Source: Ooceraea biroi (taxonomy: Eukaryota; Arthropoda; Insecta; Hymenoptera; Formicidae). Taken from it: 64,000 nucleotides of DNA. The position numbers and the translations under genes are program-made. Location of the stretch: NCBI RefSeq assembly GCF_003672135.1, contig NC_039516.1:1967838-2031837 (forward strand), written 5' to 3'. The notes under the pieces are model-generated. The model saw only the letters and a program-made list of their open reading frames with translations. It did no database searches and had not been told where the DNA came from. Of the stretch, positions 14,773 to 28,035 are shown piece after piece. Every line of letters starts with the position of its first letter. Position 1 is the stretch's first letter.

Positions 14773-17700
14773 ATAAATTCGCACACGGTTTTGGAGGGCT
14801 GCCGGCAAATATTGATCTCCAGCGTGCGGGAGTGAAAGCCACCTCTGAGAACCCTACACGGGTCCGAGATTCCGCGCTTCAGTGCCCTTTACGCCTGGCC
14901 GTTACATGGCGTTCGTTTGCGAAATACGAAGCATCACGGTAGATGCCGGACTTTGGCGAACTACGCAACTACGCTGTGATACAGGAATCGCCCTAATCAT
15001 CGTAATTATTATTGATGATCTGGACGGTGGACGTAAAACACGCGGCTGAGTTACGTCCCTATTAGCCCAATTACACACGGTGGTGGATCGCGAGTGTGCG
15101 GAATACTCGTGCGCGATGCGTCGTTCCCGAAGAATTCCGATTTACGGAAACTTGGGCATTGCCCGTGGAAATACACGGTTAATATTCGTCCCGCGAACTC
15201 GCCAGACAACGAAGACGTCGCCGAGTTGTCGCTTTAGGAAGTTTAAAGCACGTCGGCGGCTTAAACTAATTTTCGGGGGAACGCTTGCAACGTGAATAAG
15301 TGCTGCTACAAAGTAGGAGCATTCGCGAAATGTCACGCAACGGCTTCCCGTCACGAACTTGAACATCCGCGATTTCATTCCAATGGAAAAATATCATGTA
15401 ATATTCGGTAAACAAGCGCGCATGTGAAAAATTATATCTGACGCATTATTTTTGTCAACGTTCAGTAATTATGTTTTTCTTGGATTTTTCATAAATAACA
15501 TGTCGTAATTATTACTCGCAAATATTTTCTGGTGTCTCGTAGAGCCACATTACTCTGCAACTCTCGAATTATTGAAATAAATTGCAAAGCTGACCGAGTT
15601 ATTCGAATACAGGATGAAATTTTAATAAACCGATCCATCGAACGAAGCCCGATTGCATCCCACGACGACAATTCTAATATTACCAAACATGTAAACTGTT
15701 ATTCCCCAGTATGAGTCGCGGTAGCCGGGAAAACTTCGATTTCCCGACACGATCCGGTTATCACGACAAAAAGAGAAAAACTTGCGACATACCGTCGGAG
15801 TTACTCAAACTTGGCTGGATCGAAACGGCGCTCCGATGAGAAATGTACTTCTGGGGAAAAAGGAAATACCACGGTCATGCTGTCGGGCGGAAATACTTCT
15901 TATAGAACTTCGTCTTTCAAGTGCTGGTTCACTTGCGCGAGAAAAGTTCAAGGAACGTTGTAAAGAGAGTCATCCCTCAGCTGGATGTAATATCGGTTAA
16001 TCGTCATATCATTAATGTTATCAGTAACACGCTACCGACATTGACATCTAATAATGCAGTGACAAAAAGCATCCCGTTGCGGTGCACAACCGATTGCTTC
16101 GCCAAGCAAATAGAAGTTAAATCCGTCGGCTCAATGCCCAAACGTTATTGCTCGTAGGATCGGTAACATATCTCCACCTGCCAGTACCTGGCTTTTTCAA
16201 TTTGCCGACAATACACGCGCAACGTCCGTACAGAATCGGATCCCATTTCGCTGGGCTGGCCAGCGCTCCTTCGTTTTCGATCTTCCTTACGTTGCAGCGG
16301 GTGTCCGCGTCGCAAAACAAGTTATTTTGCCGGCGTGTCGCGCCAAGGATGTATTCTAGAGATCACCAGAAGGCGAGCAATTTTTCCAAATAAACGGGAA
16401 CGCGGGAGAGCATCAGTCAGGGCGCTCGGTACGACAAGCAGAGAAGTAGAAATTATCGCGCGGGCCCAATTGCGCGATATTGCTCGTAACTTGATGAAGA
16501 GAGGAATGGAGGTCTTCATGGGGTGGTCGGATTTATCTTCGCCATGCCACGGACTCATGAGCGCGGCTCTGACCCTCAGCCTGACACGGAAGTCATGCAC
16601 GCGGCGGCTTACAAGCGAAATCCAATTCCATTTTACCGTGAGTTCTTCTTACGCCCTCCTTGAGAAATGAACTCCCTCACAAGAAGAGGAAGCCACGTAA
16701 ATCCGCTTCTAATGGTCTCGGGTGTATTTTATGCGCGTTCACGAGGGCGGTGATGGCCGTTTTATCGGATCCGAGCGAAACCAGCTAGGAAGTATTACGA
16801 AAACGTTAGAGACCGACTCGGAGCGTTTTCCCGGGAGGAAGTAAACGTGACTCTCGGGCTGATCAAGACGTTAGCCGCTCAATCGCGTGATAATCGGCAG
16901 GGAAAAGGCCAGGAATACTCGATGCAACTTTCGATGCCGAAGGTACGCGAGTGAGTCTCGTCTATAAATATCGGTTCACATAACCCGATCTTAACATAAT
17001 CCGACTGTTTCCGAATTTTAGTACACGTAAACGTGTAACGACATTTCTGGCTGGATTACCCGCAACGACCTCGACGACGACGATGTTCGCGGTACGCTCT
17101 ATCGCCACTGACGAGAGTCATTAAAATTTATGAACGAGCATAAATATCTCAGGATACGCGCCGGACGTCGCGCACCCTGCGGTGCACCCCGCCGTCCCCG
17201 GCATGGATTAAGTATTGACCCGCACCACCTGAGTCTTCCATAGTTTCCGACCGGTCATTTATTTTTACGAGGAAAGCGTCTCTCGTTCGCGTTAACTTCG
17301 AGCAGAAGTGTGTGCATCGCGACGCAGAACGCCGCGAATTGTTCCGAGATCATAATGTCTCTTGCGAGATGCGGTTTATCGAGTGCATAAACCGAATCGT
17401 TGAACAACCGCGATACATGTATAATACATCATGAGCAGACACGCGTATAATAAATCTATGGCGCGATCGTCGAGCGAAATTTAACGAGATAGCTTGCGGG
17501 GTTGATCGCACGGGGCGATCGTGCTCGGGAAATAAATATTTATTTTGCAAAATGCGCTTCAGGGATGGCAATTGCATCCGTTCTCAGCCTGGAAGGTATT
17601 GGAGATGCAAATTATAATTTTGCAACAACAACGCGTCAGCATTTAATGTTTTACCTTTGACCGCAATTGAATCTGTCATATGAAAGTCCGTCGCGGCGTA

Positions 17701-20700
17701 ATGGGAGTGAATGGGAGGAGTGTATTGAAATTTCCGGTGATTGGTTAACCATCGCGTAGGCGAGCGCGAACAAACGCAGCGGAGTTTATCATGTGCTCGC
17801 TGCATTTCGGATTAGTAATTGTTAAATGACGTATTATGCCGAGACCGCGCGCGTTTCCAGCGTTATTACCATATTTTGAGAAACCGGTTTACGCCGGTTT
17901 CGCCATTGTTGCGTTCCTGTTGATCGGGGATCCGCAGCGAACAAACAGTGTCGATGACAATGGCATTAAGCGCAACTGGTTTACCATTTCAACGTAATAA
18001 TGCAGATTAATTCTTCTGCCTTAATGCCGCGACGAGATCATGTACCGTCCAGGGTGGCTTCTACCGCGCGCGATGAATGGTTTTACAGCAATTAATGATA
18101 ATAACAGCGGGGGAGGGACCTGTTGCGCGGCTCTTTCTGATGGATCACGCCTATGCACAATGCGTTATCTCGAAAAACTAGCTTTCACGACATTATATAA
18201 ATTCCGCCATTGACCTCGCCGTCCGCTGGAAGTCATTCTCCACCCACTAGAAATGGGATTAGCCGATCCCCCCTCGTATCTGTTTTCGGCACAATCTTTG
18301 ACCTATATATATTGCCCGCTTCTTAGGGACGGATAGAAAGCTATTCGGAGTAGGTCCCGGTAAAAACGACATTACCGTCATGGCCATCCGAGAAACGAAA
18401 CTTTCATCCGGAATGGAGCTGCAGTAAAGGCAGCAGAGCGCAATTTCTTCGCTCGTTACACACGGTTAATTGCCGATACTGGCGATTATCCTGATGAAAC
18501 GGTACCGCGCGATAATACTCTTGAGAGTGTCCTACTAAAAAGTATACGTGAATTCTCTTAGACGCGCGTAATGGCGCATGCGAGCAGCGCGACGATTAGA
18601 AATTCGCGAATTTAGCTTTCTTCTGCAAGACTTGGAAATGATGGAGGGACGAATTTTATATCCCCAGCAAGCGGAAACCTCGGGGGAGGAACGACATTAA
18701 TTGGACAGCGACAGCGACCGCGTTGCAACGATATTGAAAATTAAAACTTATATTGGCGTTATAAGTCGCGCACATCGCGGTACCACGCCAAACTTGCTAA
18801 AGTTCCCGCAACAATGTCGCACACGGTGTTACGAGTAATTATACGGGCAACTAATTTTCTTTCTTGTTCTTTTTGTTCGAAGTGCCCCCGCATCAGAAGG
18901 GTCATTTCATGCGCGCTCGCGCACGTTTCAAAGGGAAATTTCCTTCCATAAACACGTGCATCAGAAAATCCTCGGCAGTAAACTGCAAAATCCCGCAGGG
19001 CTGTCCCATTTTTCGCTGTACGTGACGTGCCGTGAATTAATCTCGGCCCCTTTTAACAAGGTTATGGTCTTTTACGGTATCCAGAAGCGGTTGGGCGAGG
19101 GTTTTTCCTCTACCGAGACATTTCATTCAACTAAAACTGTTTTACGTTATTTTGCGATGGAAATTTGTATGTCGCTCATAAGTATGCGGCGAATTAACCG
19201 GAAAATATTATACCACTTGCGACACTACGAGGGTAGTGCACTGTGAGGATGCGTAAATATAAATCATTACGCTGTATTAGAGAATATAAGAGAATATAAA
19301 TTTCTACGATTTTTCTGAATATAAAAAGCGCGATCTCCAGAAAGGAATTTTTCGGAAAATTTATGAGGTAAGGCAAATTCGCGGCAAAACATTAAGCGTA
19401 CGAGAAATTTCGGAATTTCTCTGCCGGTTGATCCTACCCCCGCGTGCCAGTATAATAAAGTATAATAAATTCCATCCCTTGTCGCTACCTGACATTTTAT
19501 CTACTTTGTCCGCGCGAGCCCATCGAAATCCCCTTTAAAGGCGGAATCTTCGGGAGATCCCTCGGATCGAATAGACGGAAATATCAATTTGCGATCAATT
19601 TCGCATATCCGATAAGAAAAGTTTCTATGATGAAGCGATCTTGCAAATGAGATCCATTTTATTCAACAGGCGTGACGCACGACACATGGCATGACTTGTT
19701 GCGTCGAAATGCTCGATATCCGACTGACTTTCCATCGCCAATCTTCGCTGGACTTCCGTTCTTTATTGAATTAACTACGGAGCGGCTTAAGTTGGCTTAA
19801 AACAAAATCTGAAACAGTTGGGAAATGTCCAGGGAGACAGAAAGAGAGAGAGGGAGAGCCGTTTTACCACCCGCGGCTCGCTGTTCATTCACTTCCGAGG
19901 ATATAGAGCGGTACCGAAGGAAAGCGAGCAACTCCACCCCCAGAAGCTAATATCGAACGACACTTACCGTGCCAGTAACGACCGTCATTTTAACATGAAA
20001 AATATAAAGCTCACGCGAGAGAATGGGCAGTCCGGTGTCATGCGGATGGTAATCGCGATTCACCGCGGATATAGCGTAATAAACATCCAACTTAGTGCAT
20101 AGCACGCGAATCGATAATCATTGGGCTTTACTGTGTTTGCCGTACCGTCAATCGCCAATCTCAATTGATATCACAAAGACGTGCATCAGCGGAAATAAAA
20201 GTAACTGACACATAAAAAAAGAGAACCTCGTAGTCTGCTGTGCCGTGTATAAATAGAGGTTGCATATTAATAGCTATTAATTTCATTACGCGCAGTCAAT
20301 CGCGCGATCAGTGACGGCAATTTCACGTCGCCGCTGTCGAACGTTAAAGAACACGGGGCGCGCGATGTGGACGTGCGCTGCCGAGAGAACAATCCGTTAT
20401 AAAACGAGACAATGGGGCACAATGCAAGCTTGTTTCCGGTGGCGGTGCCCGGCTAACACTCCGAGAATCGCGCCGGGCGGAAAATATTTGCGAGTAGTCG
20501 GGATCTTCCACGAGAGTTGAATTCTAGCAATGGCGTATAGCCGTTTCGCCTCTTTTGTGATGCAACTCGTGAATGCCCGTTTTGACCCGGCGAAGAATCT
20601 GTCTGTGGCATATCTGGCGCAATATTGTTGCGCGGATATTCTTTTCCGCGGCCCGCAGTGGGCTCGCTTAAGCGGAAGGAAACCGATACAAAGTTACCAG

Positions 20701-21997
20701 CACGTGAAACGACGGAGATAGAGATTCCGAGTGTAAAAAAAGCATGCCCGATAAACGTACGCATCGCCTGATGTACGATCGTAAATAGCGCACCATTCGC
20801 AGTTAAGATCCTCAGACAGAAATAATTTTTATATCATTATCGCACGCGGTAATCGAGCGTCGCGTGAAACTTCAGATACAGACGACATCCGATTGCACAA
20901 TATTCGTCGACGCGTTGCAGAAACGTTGATAATCTCGAATAAAAAGGAAAAAGGGTTAAAAAAATCTGAGAAGCACAAACCGTCGTTTTATGCTTTGAGC
21001 TTGCGTCTATTAAAGCAAGTACTGACTATCAGGAATTTATCACGCGCTCGGTCAACAATTGCACAAGTAAAATTTTATCTCTCTCTTGATGCCGTGCATA
21101 ATGCGCGCGTAATTAGGTCAACGCGTTTTCAGATTATGCGACCATTCCGAGTAACTTTAAGCGTCATGTTGCTGTGTCATTATGGAACGGCATCAACTTT
21201 ATCGTCATCATAAAGAGCAGATTTCGGTCCACGTTCTATTCGCCGAACTGGATATCGTGGCAGCAGCAGATGATGCATAAATACCGGAATCGATATGCGT
21301 GCGAGGTAGCAATAACGCCAGCAAAGGATGGACTTGTCGACAGTTTGCGAGGATTCAGGATGTAGATCGGCCGTGATGGTTTTCGGGTCGTGATGGTTAT
21401 TTTGATCGCCGGGACTGATACGCGAATTCAACTCATGGCAGGACACCGGGTAGAATCGTACGCAAGATCAATAAACGTGGTTAAGTGTGACTGAAGCACT
21501 CTCCTTCGAATTCCGATCGCTCTTTAGTTTCATAAATTATACGGTCAATCGATTTTATCGCAGCACGCGATGTAATATTCAGATGACACGTATATATTCG
21601 ACGATTTCGATTTATTTCGAACTAGAACCGCGCACTCTCTTCGTCCCTCGGTGTTGTTAAGTTTAAATCGAGGGCAGCAGAGCGCAATTAGACAAAGATC
21701 TTGATAACGGTGTGTCAATCCACGAGCGACACTATGGTAATAAATTCTAATGATACAATTTTAGGTCACGTAAAATATTCAAAGGTTTTTTCTTTTACCT
21801 TACGGTAGATGTGAGCAAATGCCTCGACTATATTTCTGACTTTACTATATTTCGATTTTACGCTACGGTATATCCTTGAGGGATATACTATATCGAGGGA
21901 ATGCAAACTGTACCATGGAAACTGTATCGGTATTGTTGACTTGGTACTCGGTCGCCCTTGTACCAAGCCACACGGGTGGGCTTTTGCTATTTTGCAG

Positions 21998-22488
21998 ATA
22001 ACAAAGGCGGCATGAACGTACGAGACTGGTTACAAAGTGCCATTTGCGGAGTGTCGCGCGATCTCGAACGTTCTCTCAAGATCGCGCCCCAGCGACTTCC
22101 AAACTTCGTCTAGAAATCCGTAGAACAGAACGTGAAGGGGGACACATGTAGACGTAAAAGTGATCGCAGTATCGTAGGACATAGTTAGACCGTGTGAGAT
22201 GTGAGGATTCTTGGAACGACGTCAACATGGAGATGATCAGGGGATGCAACGCAACGACCAAGAACTCGACTACGTCAATGGCCTCCACGAGGTTTGCCAA
22301 GCTGCAATTCATGTTCCTTCTTGGTCCACGAGGGGGGATGTGATTTGATTTAGAAACGAGCTTTGACATACGATGAATCACCTCAGGGATCGTCTGATAG
22401 AAACGTAGACGCAACTAACGAGAAGAGAGAAAGAGTGAAACAATAGAACACTCACGACGCGTATCGCGATATCTGAGCAAGGCCAAAA
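21998..22488 (+). other. Putative 5' UTR of the long unc-13 isoform, with upstream ORFs
   Basis: An acceptor-like site (cttttgctattttgcag) ends at 21997, and from there no further splice site is needed to reach the main ATG at 22489, so this stretch may be the untranslated start of the giant exon. It contains at least three short ORFs that open and close before the main start: 22012-22113 (33 codons), 22227-22343 (38 codons, good context caacATGg) and 22373-22408 (11 codons). The transcription start site is not evident, and I see no clear TATA box. The boundary is an inference; RNA evidence could move it either way. Confidence 0.4.
22227..22343 (+). CDS. Upstream ORF, 38 codons, in putative 5' UTR
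   Basis: Begins MEMIRGCNATTKNST and ends in RGGM before TGA at 22341-22343. The start context caacATGg is close to the insect consensus, and better than that of the other two small ORFs nearby. It lies 145 bases upstream of the main start and does not overlap it, so if transcribed it would be expected to reduce or regulate initiation at the unc-13 ATG. There is no evidence that the peptide itself has a role. Confidence 0.3.
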   Translation: MEMIRGCNATTKNSTTSMASTRFAKLQFMFLLGPRGGM

Positions 22489-25400
22489 ATGGATTCGACA
22501 AAATTGGGCGGTCCAGCACCGACTAGTCCGAGGGCTCATTCACCGGTGCTGCCGAGCTACGCCACGCCCGGCGACGGTAACATCGATTATATCATAGGCG
22601 ACTACATGGAGAGACTGGGCACGAGGTTGAATATCCTCGAGACCGAGTTAAAGTACGCGTGGAGGGCATTGGACCTCCTCAGCCAGGAGTACATCAAGAT
22701 GTGGGAAAGACTGGAGAAGCTGGAGGGCCTGCTGTACGAGCAACAGACAGTGATCAGCCAGCTGATCGAGTTCTACACCAGTGGCGGTACTCACGACAAT
22801 GTGAACATTGTCGAGGAGACATTGGCCAATCAGCAGGGCTCAGTGGGCGAGCTGGATGCAATCGCGAAGAGCTTGGGTGCAGCGATAGGCATTGAGGAAA
22901 CCAACGTGCTGCGAGAGAAACTGACGCAGCAGGAACTAGTAAGGATGCATGGGCTCACGCAGGACAGTACAACAGCCGCGGCTGTAGTCACTGACATGCA
23001 CAGAAACGTCAGAAATTTGGACACCTTGGAGACTCTCGAGGAAGAGGGCAATATACCTGACGAGGCTTTTTACAGGAGCCTGAATAACGCCTACAGGGAG
23101 GATCTGATCTGTGGCGACACGTCAAGACCGACGTCGCAGTTAGGTATGATCTGGGAAGAAGCCGAGGACGAAGATATAAATGGCAAGAAGGAAGTGGAGA
23201 CCAGCATCTTCGACAAAACTATACCAAAGGAAAAAGAACTGGAAGAACTCCAACCGACCAAGGAAGAGGTGAAGGCTTCCGCGATGAAGAAGGAGGACGA
23301 GGCGGACGAGGACGAGGGCGAAGTGTTTAGCGCGGCCGATTACAAGAGCTACAGAGGGAACACGCCGTGCGTTAGCGAGCAAGATCTTGCTCAGCTGTCA
23401 CGGCTCAGTTCTCTTGATCACGTGGCATTGGAGAAGCTGCAGGAAATAGACAGGTTGACCAGTAAGTTACAAAAAGATTCGCAGAATCTGATAGAATTGC
23501 AATCCAGACTAATTGACTCGCCGAAGCGGACCCAGTACTCGTCCGAGGCTGAAGCGAAGCTAGCCGAGGAGGCGAGCAGCATAGACGAGCAGCTGAGGAA
23601 GATCTACGCAGAGACTGACGTGGACAGCTGGACGTTTTCCAAGAGTCCCGGCTCCACTGGTGGCAGATCGATCTCCAGAGTCAGTACCGACAGCGGACTG
23701 GCCACCGATGGCGACTTCACAACGAGATCCATATCGCCAAGACTGACTTCTACGTCCAGGAGCAACTTAGACTCCATTTCGACTACCTATACCCCGCCTA
23801 GATTAGGTTACACGTCGGCCATACTGGAGAAAAGCCCGGAGCCCGTGATTCAGTTATCGATTGACGTCGGTAATTTCGCGAAGGGATACGCGGAGAACAA
23901 GGAGCTAACGGATCTAATGGCAGAGAGCTTCGCGGCGGCCGTCACTTGCGCATCGCCCACCATTTACAGTACCACCACCGACAAGGTGCCATCACCAACT
24001 TTGTCCGCCGGTAGCGTTCAGAGCGTTCACAGTGTCCAAGGTCTTCGCACCAGGCAGGATGGCTACTTTGGCAGCGCAGCACGGCTCAATCTGGAGTTCC
24101 AGGAGAGCCGGACACCGCCCAGTCCGTCACCCAGTTCGCCACCACCACCAGCACCACGAGACACGACCGAGTCCTTCCTCATGCCCGGAGCGGAGCAGAG
24201 AGAAGCGGAAACGAAGAGGTCTCAGAGTCCAAGCTTCCTGCGGAACGCGGAGAAACTGGTTTCCATGGAGCAAGGTCGCCTCAGTCCCCGCACTCCTCAC
24301 TCGCCCAAGTCACCGAGAGTCTCGCCAAAGCACACAGTCAAGTCCGGCAGCGCCGCCAATATAGTCACAGCAAAGTCCGACTCCGGTTTATCCTCCATGA
24401 GCGGTTGGAGCAGCCTGGATAAATCGCCAGGTTCTCCAAAGAACTCCATCACCAAGATGCTGACCTCTTACTCGGTGGATCACACGCGTGCGAGCACTCT
24501 CATACCCAGCACGCAACCCGCCAGAACCGCCAGTCCGATACCGCCTCTCCCGGAGACGACCAGCAGCACTGTCATCACGCAGGAACCTCTCTATGACACC
24601 CCCGAAGGTAGAGACGCCTTCGCGAGCGCTATGGCAGCTACGACTACCCATCCTTACACAACGACGATGAATCACTTATCGGCGTACACGACCGCCAGCA
24701 AGTCGCCGGTCACAGAGGACTACACTTTTGTGCCACCACCAGCTCCGGGTGTGACTACTACGTGTCAGAGTCCCAAGAAACGCAGTCGTCAACAGAGTCT
24801 CCAACATACTTACGACTCGGTACCTTCCGGTACTGGCACGGATTATGTCTACGTAAGATCAGAACAGCCGGCCATTTACTCCGTGGCTGGTAGTAATCGA
24901 CAGCAGGCCATTACGAGCGTGTACACCAGCGGTTCTGGTTCGTACGGGCCCAAAACTACCACTTCAGCTTATTACTCCTCCGAAACAATAGACCAACAAT
25001 ATCTCAATTATCAAGACAATTACAGCGCGCTTCAGTATGCGGAGACGAGTGCCATGATCGCTCACGCAAAGAAGCCGTTACGCGGGAGCTCCTTTACGGA
25101 CGGCATGACGAACCATGAAGGATACAAAGCAGCAATGTATCGCACGATGTTCCCTACCGGCAACATCACCGACGCCCTCTCGTACTATCCGACCAGCGCG
25201 ACCAATCTGCCGCGAACGGAGACTAACGAGAGCTCGTGGCTAAACTCGATGGAGGAGCAAATACCGCATGACTCAACGTCCTCCAGCATCAGATCGTTGA
25301 CCTCCGACGGAAGTTACACCCAGAGTCCGTACACGGATCGCAAGTATCCGCAGCCGCCGGCCTACCAAGCGCATTCAGCGTATCAGCAACATCACACCTA

Positions 25401-28035
25401 CGTGAACCAGAATTACCCGCAAATTTATCAGCAACAGTACCAACCGTACAGTCAGCGACTGAGCAGCGCCGAGAGCGCGCAGCTTACGGACGGTTATCAG
25501 CGGCAATGGCAAAGGGAGCATCAATACATTCAGGACCACGAAAGCGCCAGGATATCCTTGGAACAGCAGCAGACGCAGTCGAGCGAGTATTACGATGCCT
25601 CGAGCGTGATAGTCTCGCAATCTGGATACATCAGCATCGCCACGAACCTGAAGGACCACGAAGTCGACAATAGCAAACTGTCGAAGAAGATTAGGCGAGG
25701 TTCTTCGCTGAAGAATGCGATGAGCTCCATGAGCAATTGGCTGCCGGATCTGCATCTTAGCAAGCGTCATAGAAGTCAATCGTTACCGGGCGGAGTAAGA
25801 AGAGAGGACTTCGATGTGCAGGACCCACAGCAGCAACGGCTACCAGCCGAGATGACGGGAAGAGGTCGAGGCAGAAGTCAAGCCGCCAGGAAAAAGAAAA
25901 AGCACACATTAGTCTCAACGGTTTCGGGCATTCTTCAAAAGGCAAAACGTCGCAGCCATCAATCGCAATCCCTGTCGGATCCGGAACAGTCTGAGACCGA
26001 GTGGAGTAGTGGTAGACAAAGCGGACTGTCAGAAGACGAGGACAGCGTGATATCCGACATCGTTCAGGAACCACCTTTCTTCGCCAAGATGAAAACGGCA
26101 AGCACGAAGAGGAAGCAGCCGCCGCCGCAGCAAATGATGACGCAACAACAAATGATGGCACAGCAACAAATGATGGCACAGCAACAAATGATGGCACAAC
26201 AACAAATGATAGCACAGCAACAAATGATGGCGCAACAGCAGCAACAGCAGCAACAGCATCCTCAGCAGATTCAAGCGCAGCAGAAGGAATACTTACAACA
26301 GCAGCAGCAGCAGGCGCTCCAGCAACAACAAGCGCTGCAGCAGCAGATCCAACAGCAGCAGGCACTTCAACAACAGATTCAGCAACATCAAGAGCAACTG
26401 CACCAACAGGCGCTTCAAGACAACTGGATCATGGAAAAGGAACAGAGAAAAGTTGAAGCTAACGAGCAAGACGTAAGTGATCAGACGGGCATGCTCGAAG
26501 AGGAGACTTCAGGGAAAAGCACTGGCTCGGGTTCCGGCGGTTCATCGATCTTCCAGACAGTCGGCGATATTAAGAGGTCAACTGGTAGTTCGGACGAGGC
26601 GCCCAACGAGAAAACACCAAAACTGCCTCCGGTCACGTTGATCGGTGGATCAAGCATGGAGTTCGCTGTGTCGCGAGCGCTCGGCAAGTATCGTCAACGA
26701 CAATCTTCGACGGTGTCTGACGAGCAGTCGATGACCGAGGAGATCAACAATGTCGAGAAGAAAGCCGTCGAGGAAGGCGCGATGCAGACTCTGGAGACGA
26801 GCTTCGAGTATCCGGAGGACGTGTCGGAAAAGAGCGAGAAGAGTGAGAAGTCTGGCAGCGCGAAATTGCCCGAACTGGTCACCAGCCTGTCGGAAGAAGC
26901 TCCGCCGTCGGAGGGCAGTCCGTCCGCGTCCAGCATGAGGGGTTATAGCAGCACGAGTGGTACACGATTCCTGCCGCGTCATCAGCAATCCCTGGAGATT
27001 CCGTGGACCGGATCGCGACCGGGAGAACCCGAAGAGGACAATCGCAGCACGCATTCGTACAGGAGTACGTCGCGAGTGTCCTCAAGACGACAAAGCACTG
27101 AAGATTCGATCGATTCCGAGGATGAATGGTATTGCTACGAATTGAGAAAACTCGAGGAGCTCGAGAGACAATCTGAGATGGAGATGACCGAAGCGTTAAT
27201 CGAGGAACCCGAAGACGAGGCTTATCAGCCGGATGAGACGGTAAAGGAGAAGATGTCGTTTGTGCTGAAGGAGCTCAAGCTCAAAGCGGTCACGAAGCCG
27301 AAGGATCAGAGGAAGGAGGAGAGGGAAGAGACGCGGAGCAGCAGAATGAACGGCACAGTGAAGGATCACCGCTTCGAGGAGAACGACAGCAGATATCGCG
27401 ATGAGAAACCTATCCCGAAACGCAAGTCCGCGGAAAGCGTGGAGGCTGTGTTCGCCAGGGTGACCGATTACCACACATGGGCGCACGAAATAGAAACCAA
27501 GAAGGAGAAGCCTCCACCGTCCACGGAGGAGGGCTCGTCCGGCGAAACCTCCGGCCCGGACAGTCCTGGGCAGTCGATGGACGAAGAAGAGGAAGAAGAG
27601 TTGCCGAAGGACCTCGACGAACAGCAATCACGACGAAGCTCCAACGGTTCAACGTTACGTCACGGCGAGAAGATACCACAGGGCTCGGATTCCCTATCCC
27701 GCGAAGGTAGCGTAAGTGTACCACCTAGCGAAGTGTCGGTCAGCATCCCGGGAGCTTGGGATTCTGAAAGCACTGTCCTTGAAGGCCTCGAGCGCGACGG
27801 AGCCGGTAGCGCCGAGACTGCTACGACGGCGACCTTGAGTCTACCGAAGATCAAGATCGACTCCTCGTCCTGCGGAAGCTCGGACACGACATTGAAGGAG
27901 GGCCAGGTGAGTCCTGGCCCGCCCGGGTCCAAGTGGAAGCTGCTCAAGGCCTTGAAGGAACGTAAGGCCGAGGAGAAGCTCAAAGAGGTCGAAGAGGCCT
28001 CCAAAGAGAACACGATCTCCCAGGGACCCACGGCA
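22489..28035 (+). CDS. unc-13: Protein unc-13 (Munc13), giant N-terminal coding exon
   Basis: Encodes the first 1849 residues of Unc-13, the presynaptic active-zone protein that primes synaptic vesicles by opening syntaxin. The ATG has an insect-type context (ccaaaaATGg) and an in-frame TGA lies at 22474-22476, which fixes the start. The assignment rests on phase-0 joining to the downstream Unc-13 exons and on an N-terminal region typical of a long invertebrate isoform; no C2A domain is seen. Visible parts: coiled coil at residues 34-97; acidic stretch about 222-285; second coiled coil about 312-342; Ser/Pro-rich block near 541-560; basic region 1063-1160 with RRGSSLK and HRSQSLP possible phosphosites; MAQQQM/polyQ tract 1216-1307; conserved-looking DEWYCYELRKLEELERQ near 1545; amphipathic basic helix KWKLLKALKERKAEEKLKE from 1815. 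The donor gca|gtgagtat follows 28035. If unspliced, translation stops at TGA 28054-28056 (1855 residues). A separate single-exon gene is possible but less likely. Confidence 0.8.
26134..26241 (+). repeat. unc-13: 18-bp coding tandem repeat (MAQQQM), start of polyQ tract
   Basis: Six head-to-tail 18-bp units each encode Met-Met/Ile-x-Gln-Gln-Gln (unit reads MMAQQQ). They are followed by CAG/CAA-rich codons to about 26410. The units differ at synonymous sites and at one Met/Ile site, so the array is old enough to have diverged. It lies in the disordered N-terminal region of Unc-13, where Gln-rich tracts commonly promote self-association. Length is likely to vary between individuals. Confidence 0.9.
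27907..27912 (+). promoter_or_regulatory. Internal candidate splice donor CAG|GTGAGT
   Basis: The sequence ggccag|gtgagt is a near-perfect donor in phase 0, after residue Gln1806. Using it would remove 43 residues, including the amphipathic KWKLLKALKERKAEEKL helix, and still keep the frame into the exon at 40670. The donor after 28035 (gca|gtgagt) is also phase 0. Which is used is not decidable here. Confidence 0.5.

Larger units (their letters stand above)
1..21997. other. Upstream non-coding DNA, no recognisable gene
   Basis: I read both strands and found no exon I can name, no run of conserved protein sequence and no RNA gene. Open frames of 60 to 210 codons occur on both strands, but they overlap each other in several frames, mostly lack flanking splice sites and look like chance openings in CpG-rich DNA. 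The stretch is either intergenic or a far-5' intron of unc-13; the sequence alone does not decide this. Visible structure is limited to short simple repeats (GA tracts near 10740, 13266 and 14752, ACGGGA near 9803, AATCG near 14481) and small palindromes, listed separately. Confidence 0.6.

Noticed and set aside
25757..26365. 202-codon minus-strand frame rich in Val, Ala and Ser, and other minus-strand frames across 22830-28062
   Set aside because: They are antisense shadows of the giant unc-13 exon; the Gln-rich repeat read backwards gives the repetitive hydrophobic peptides.
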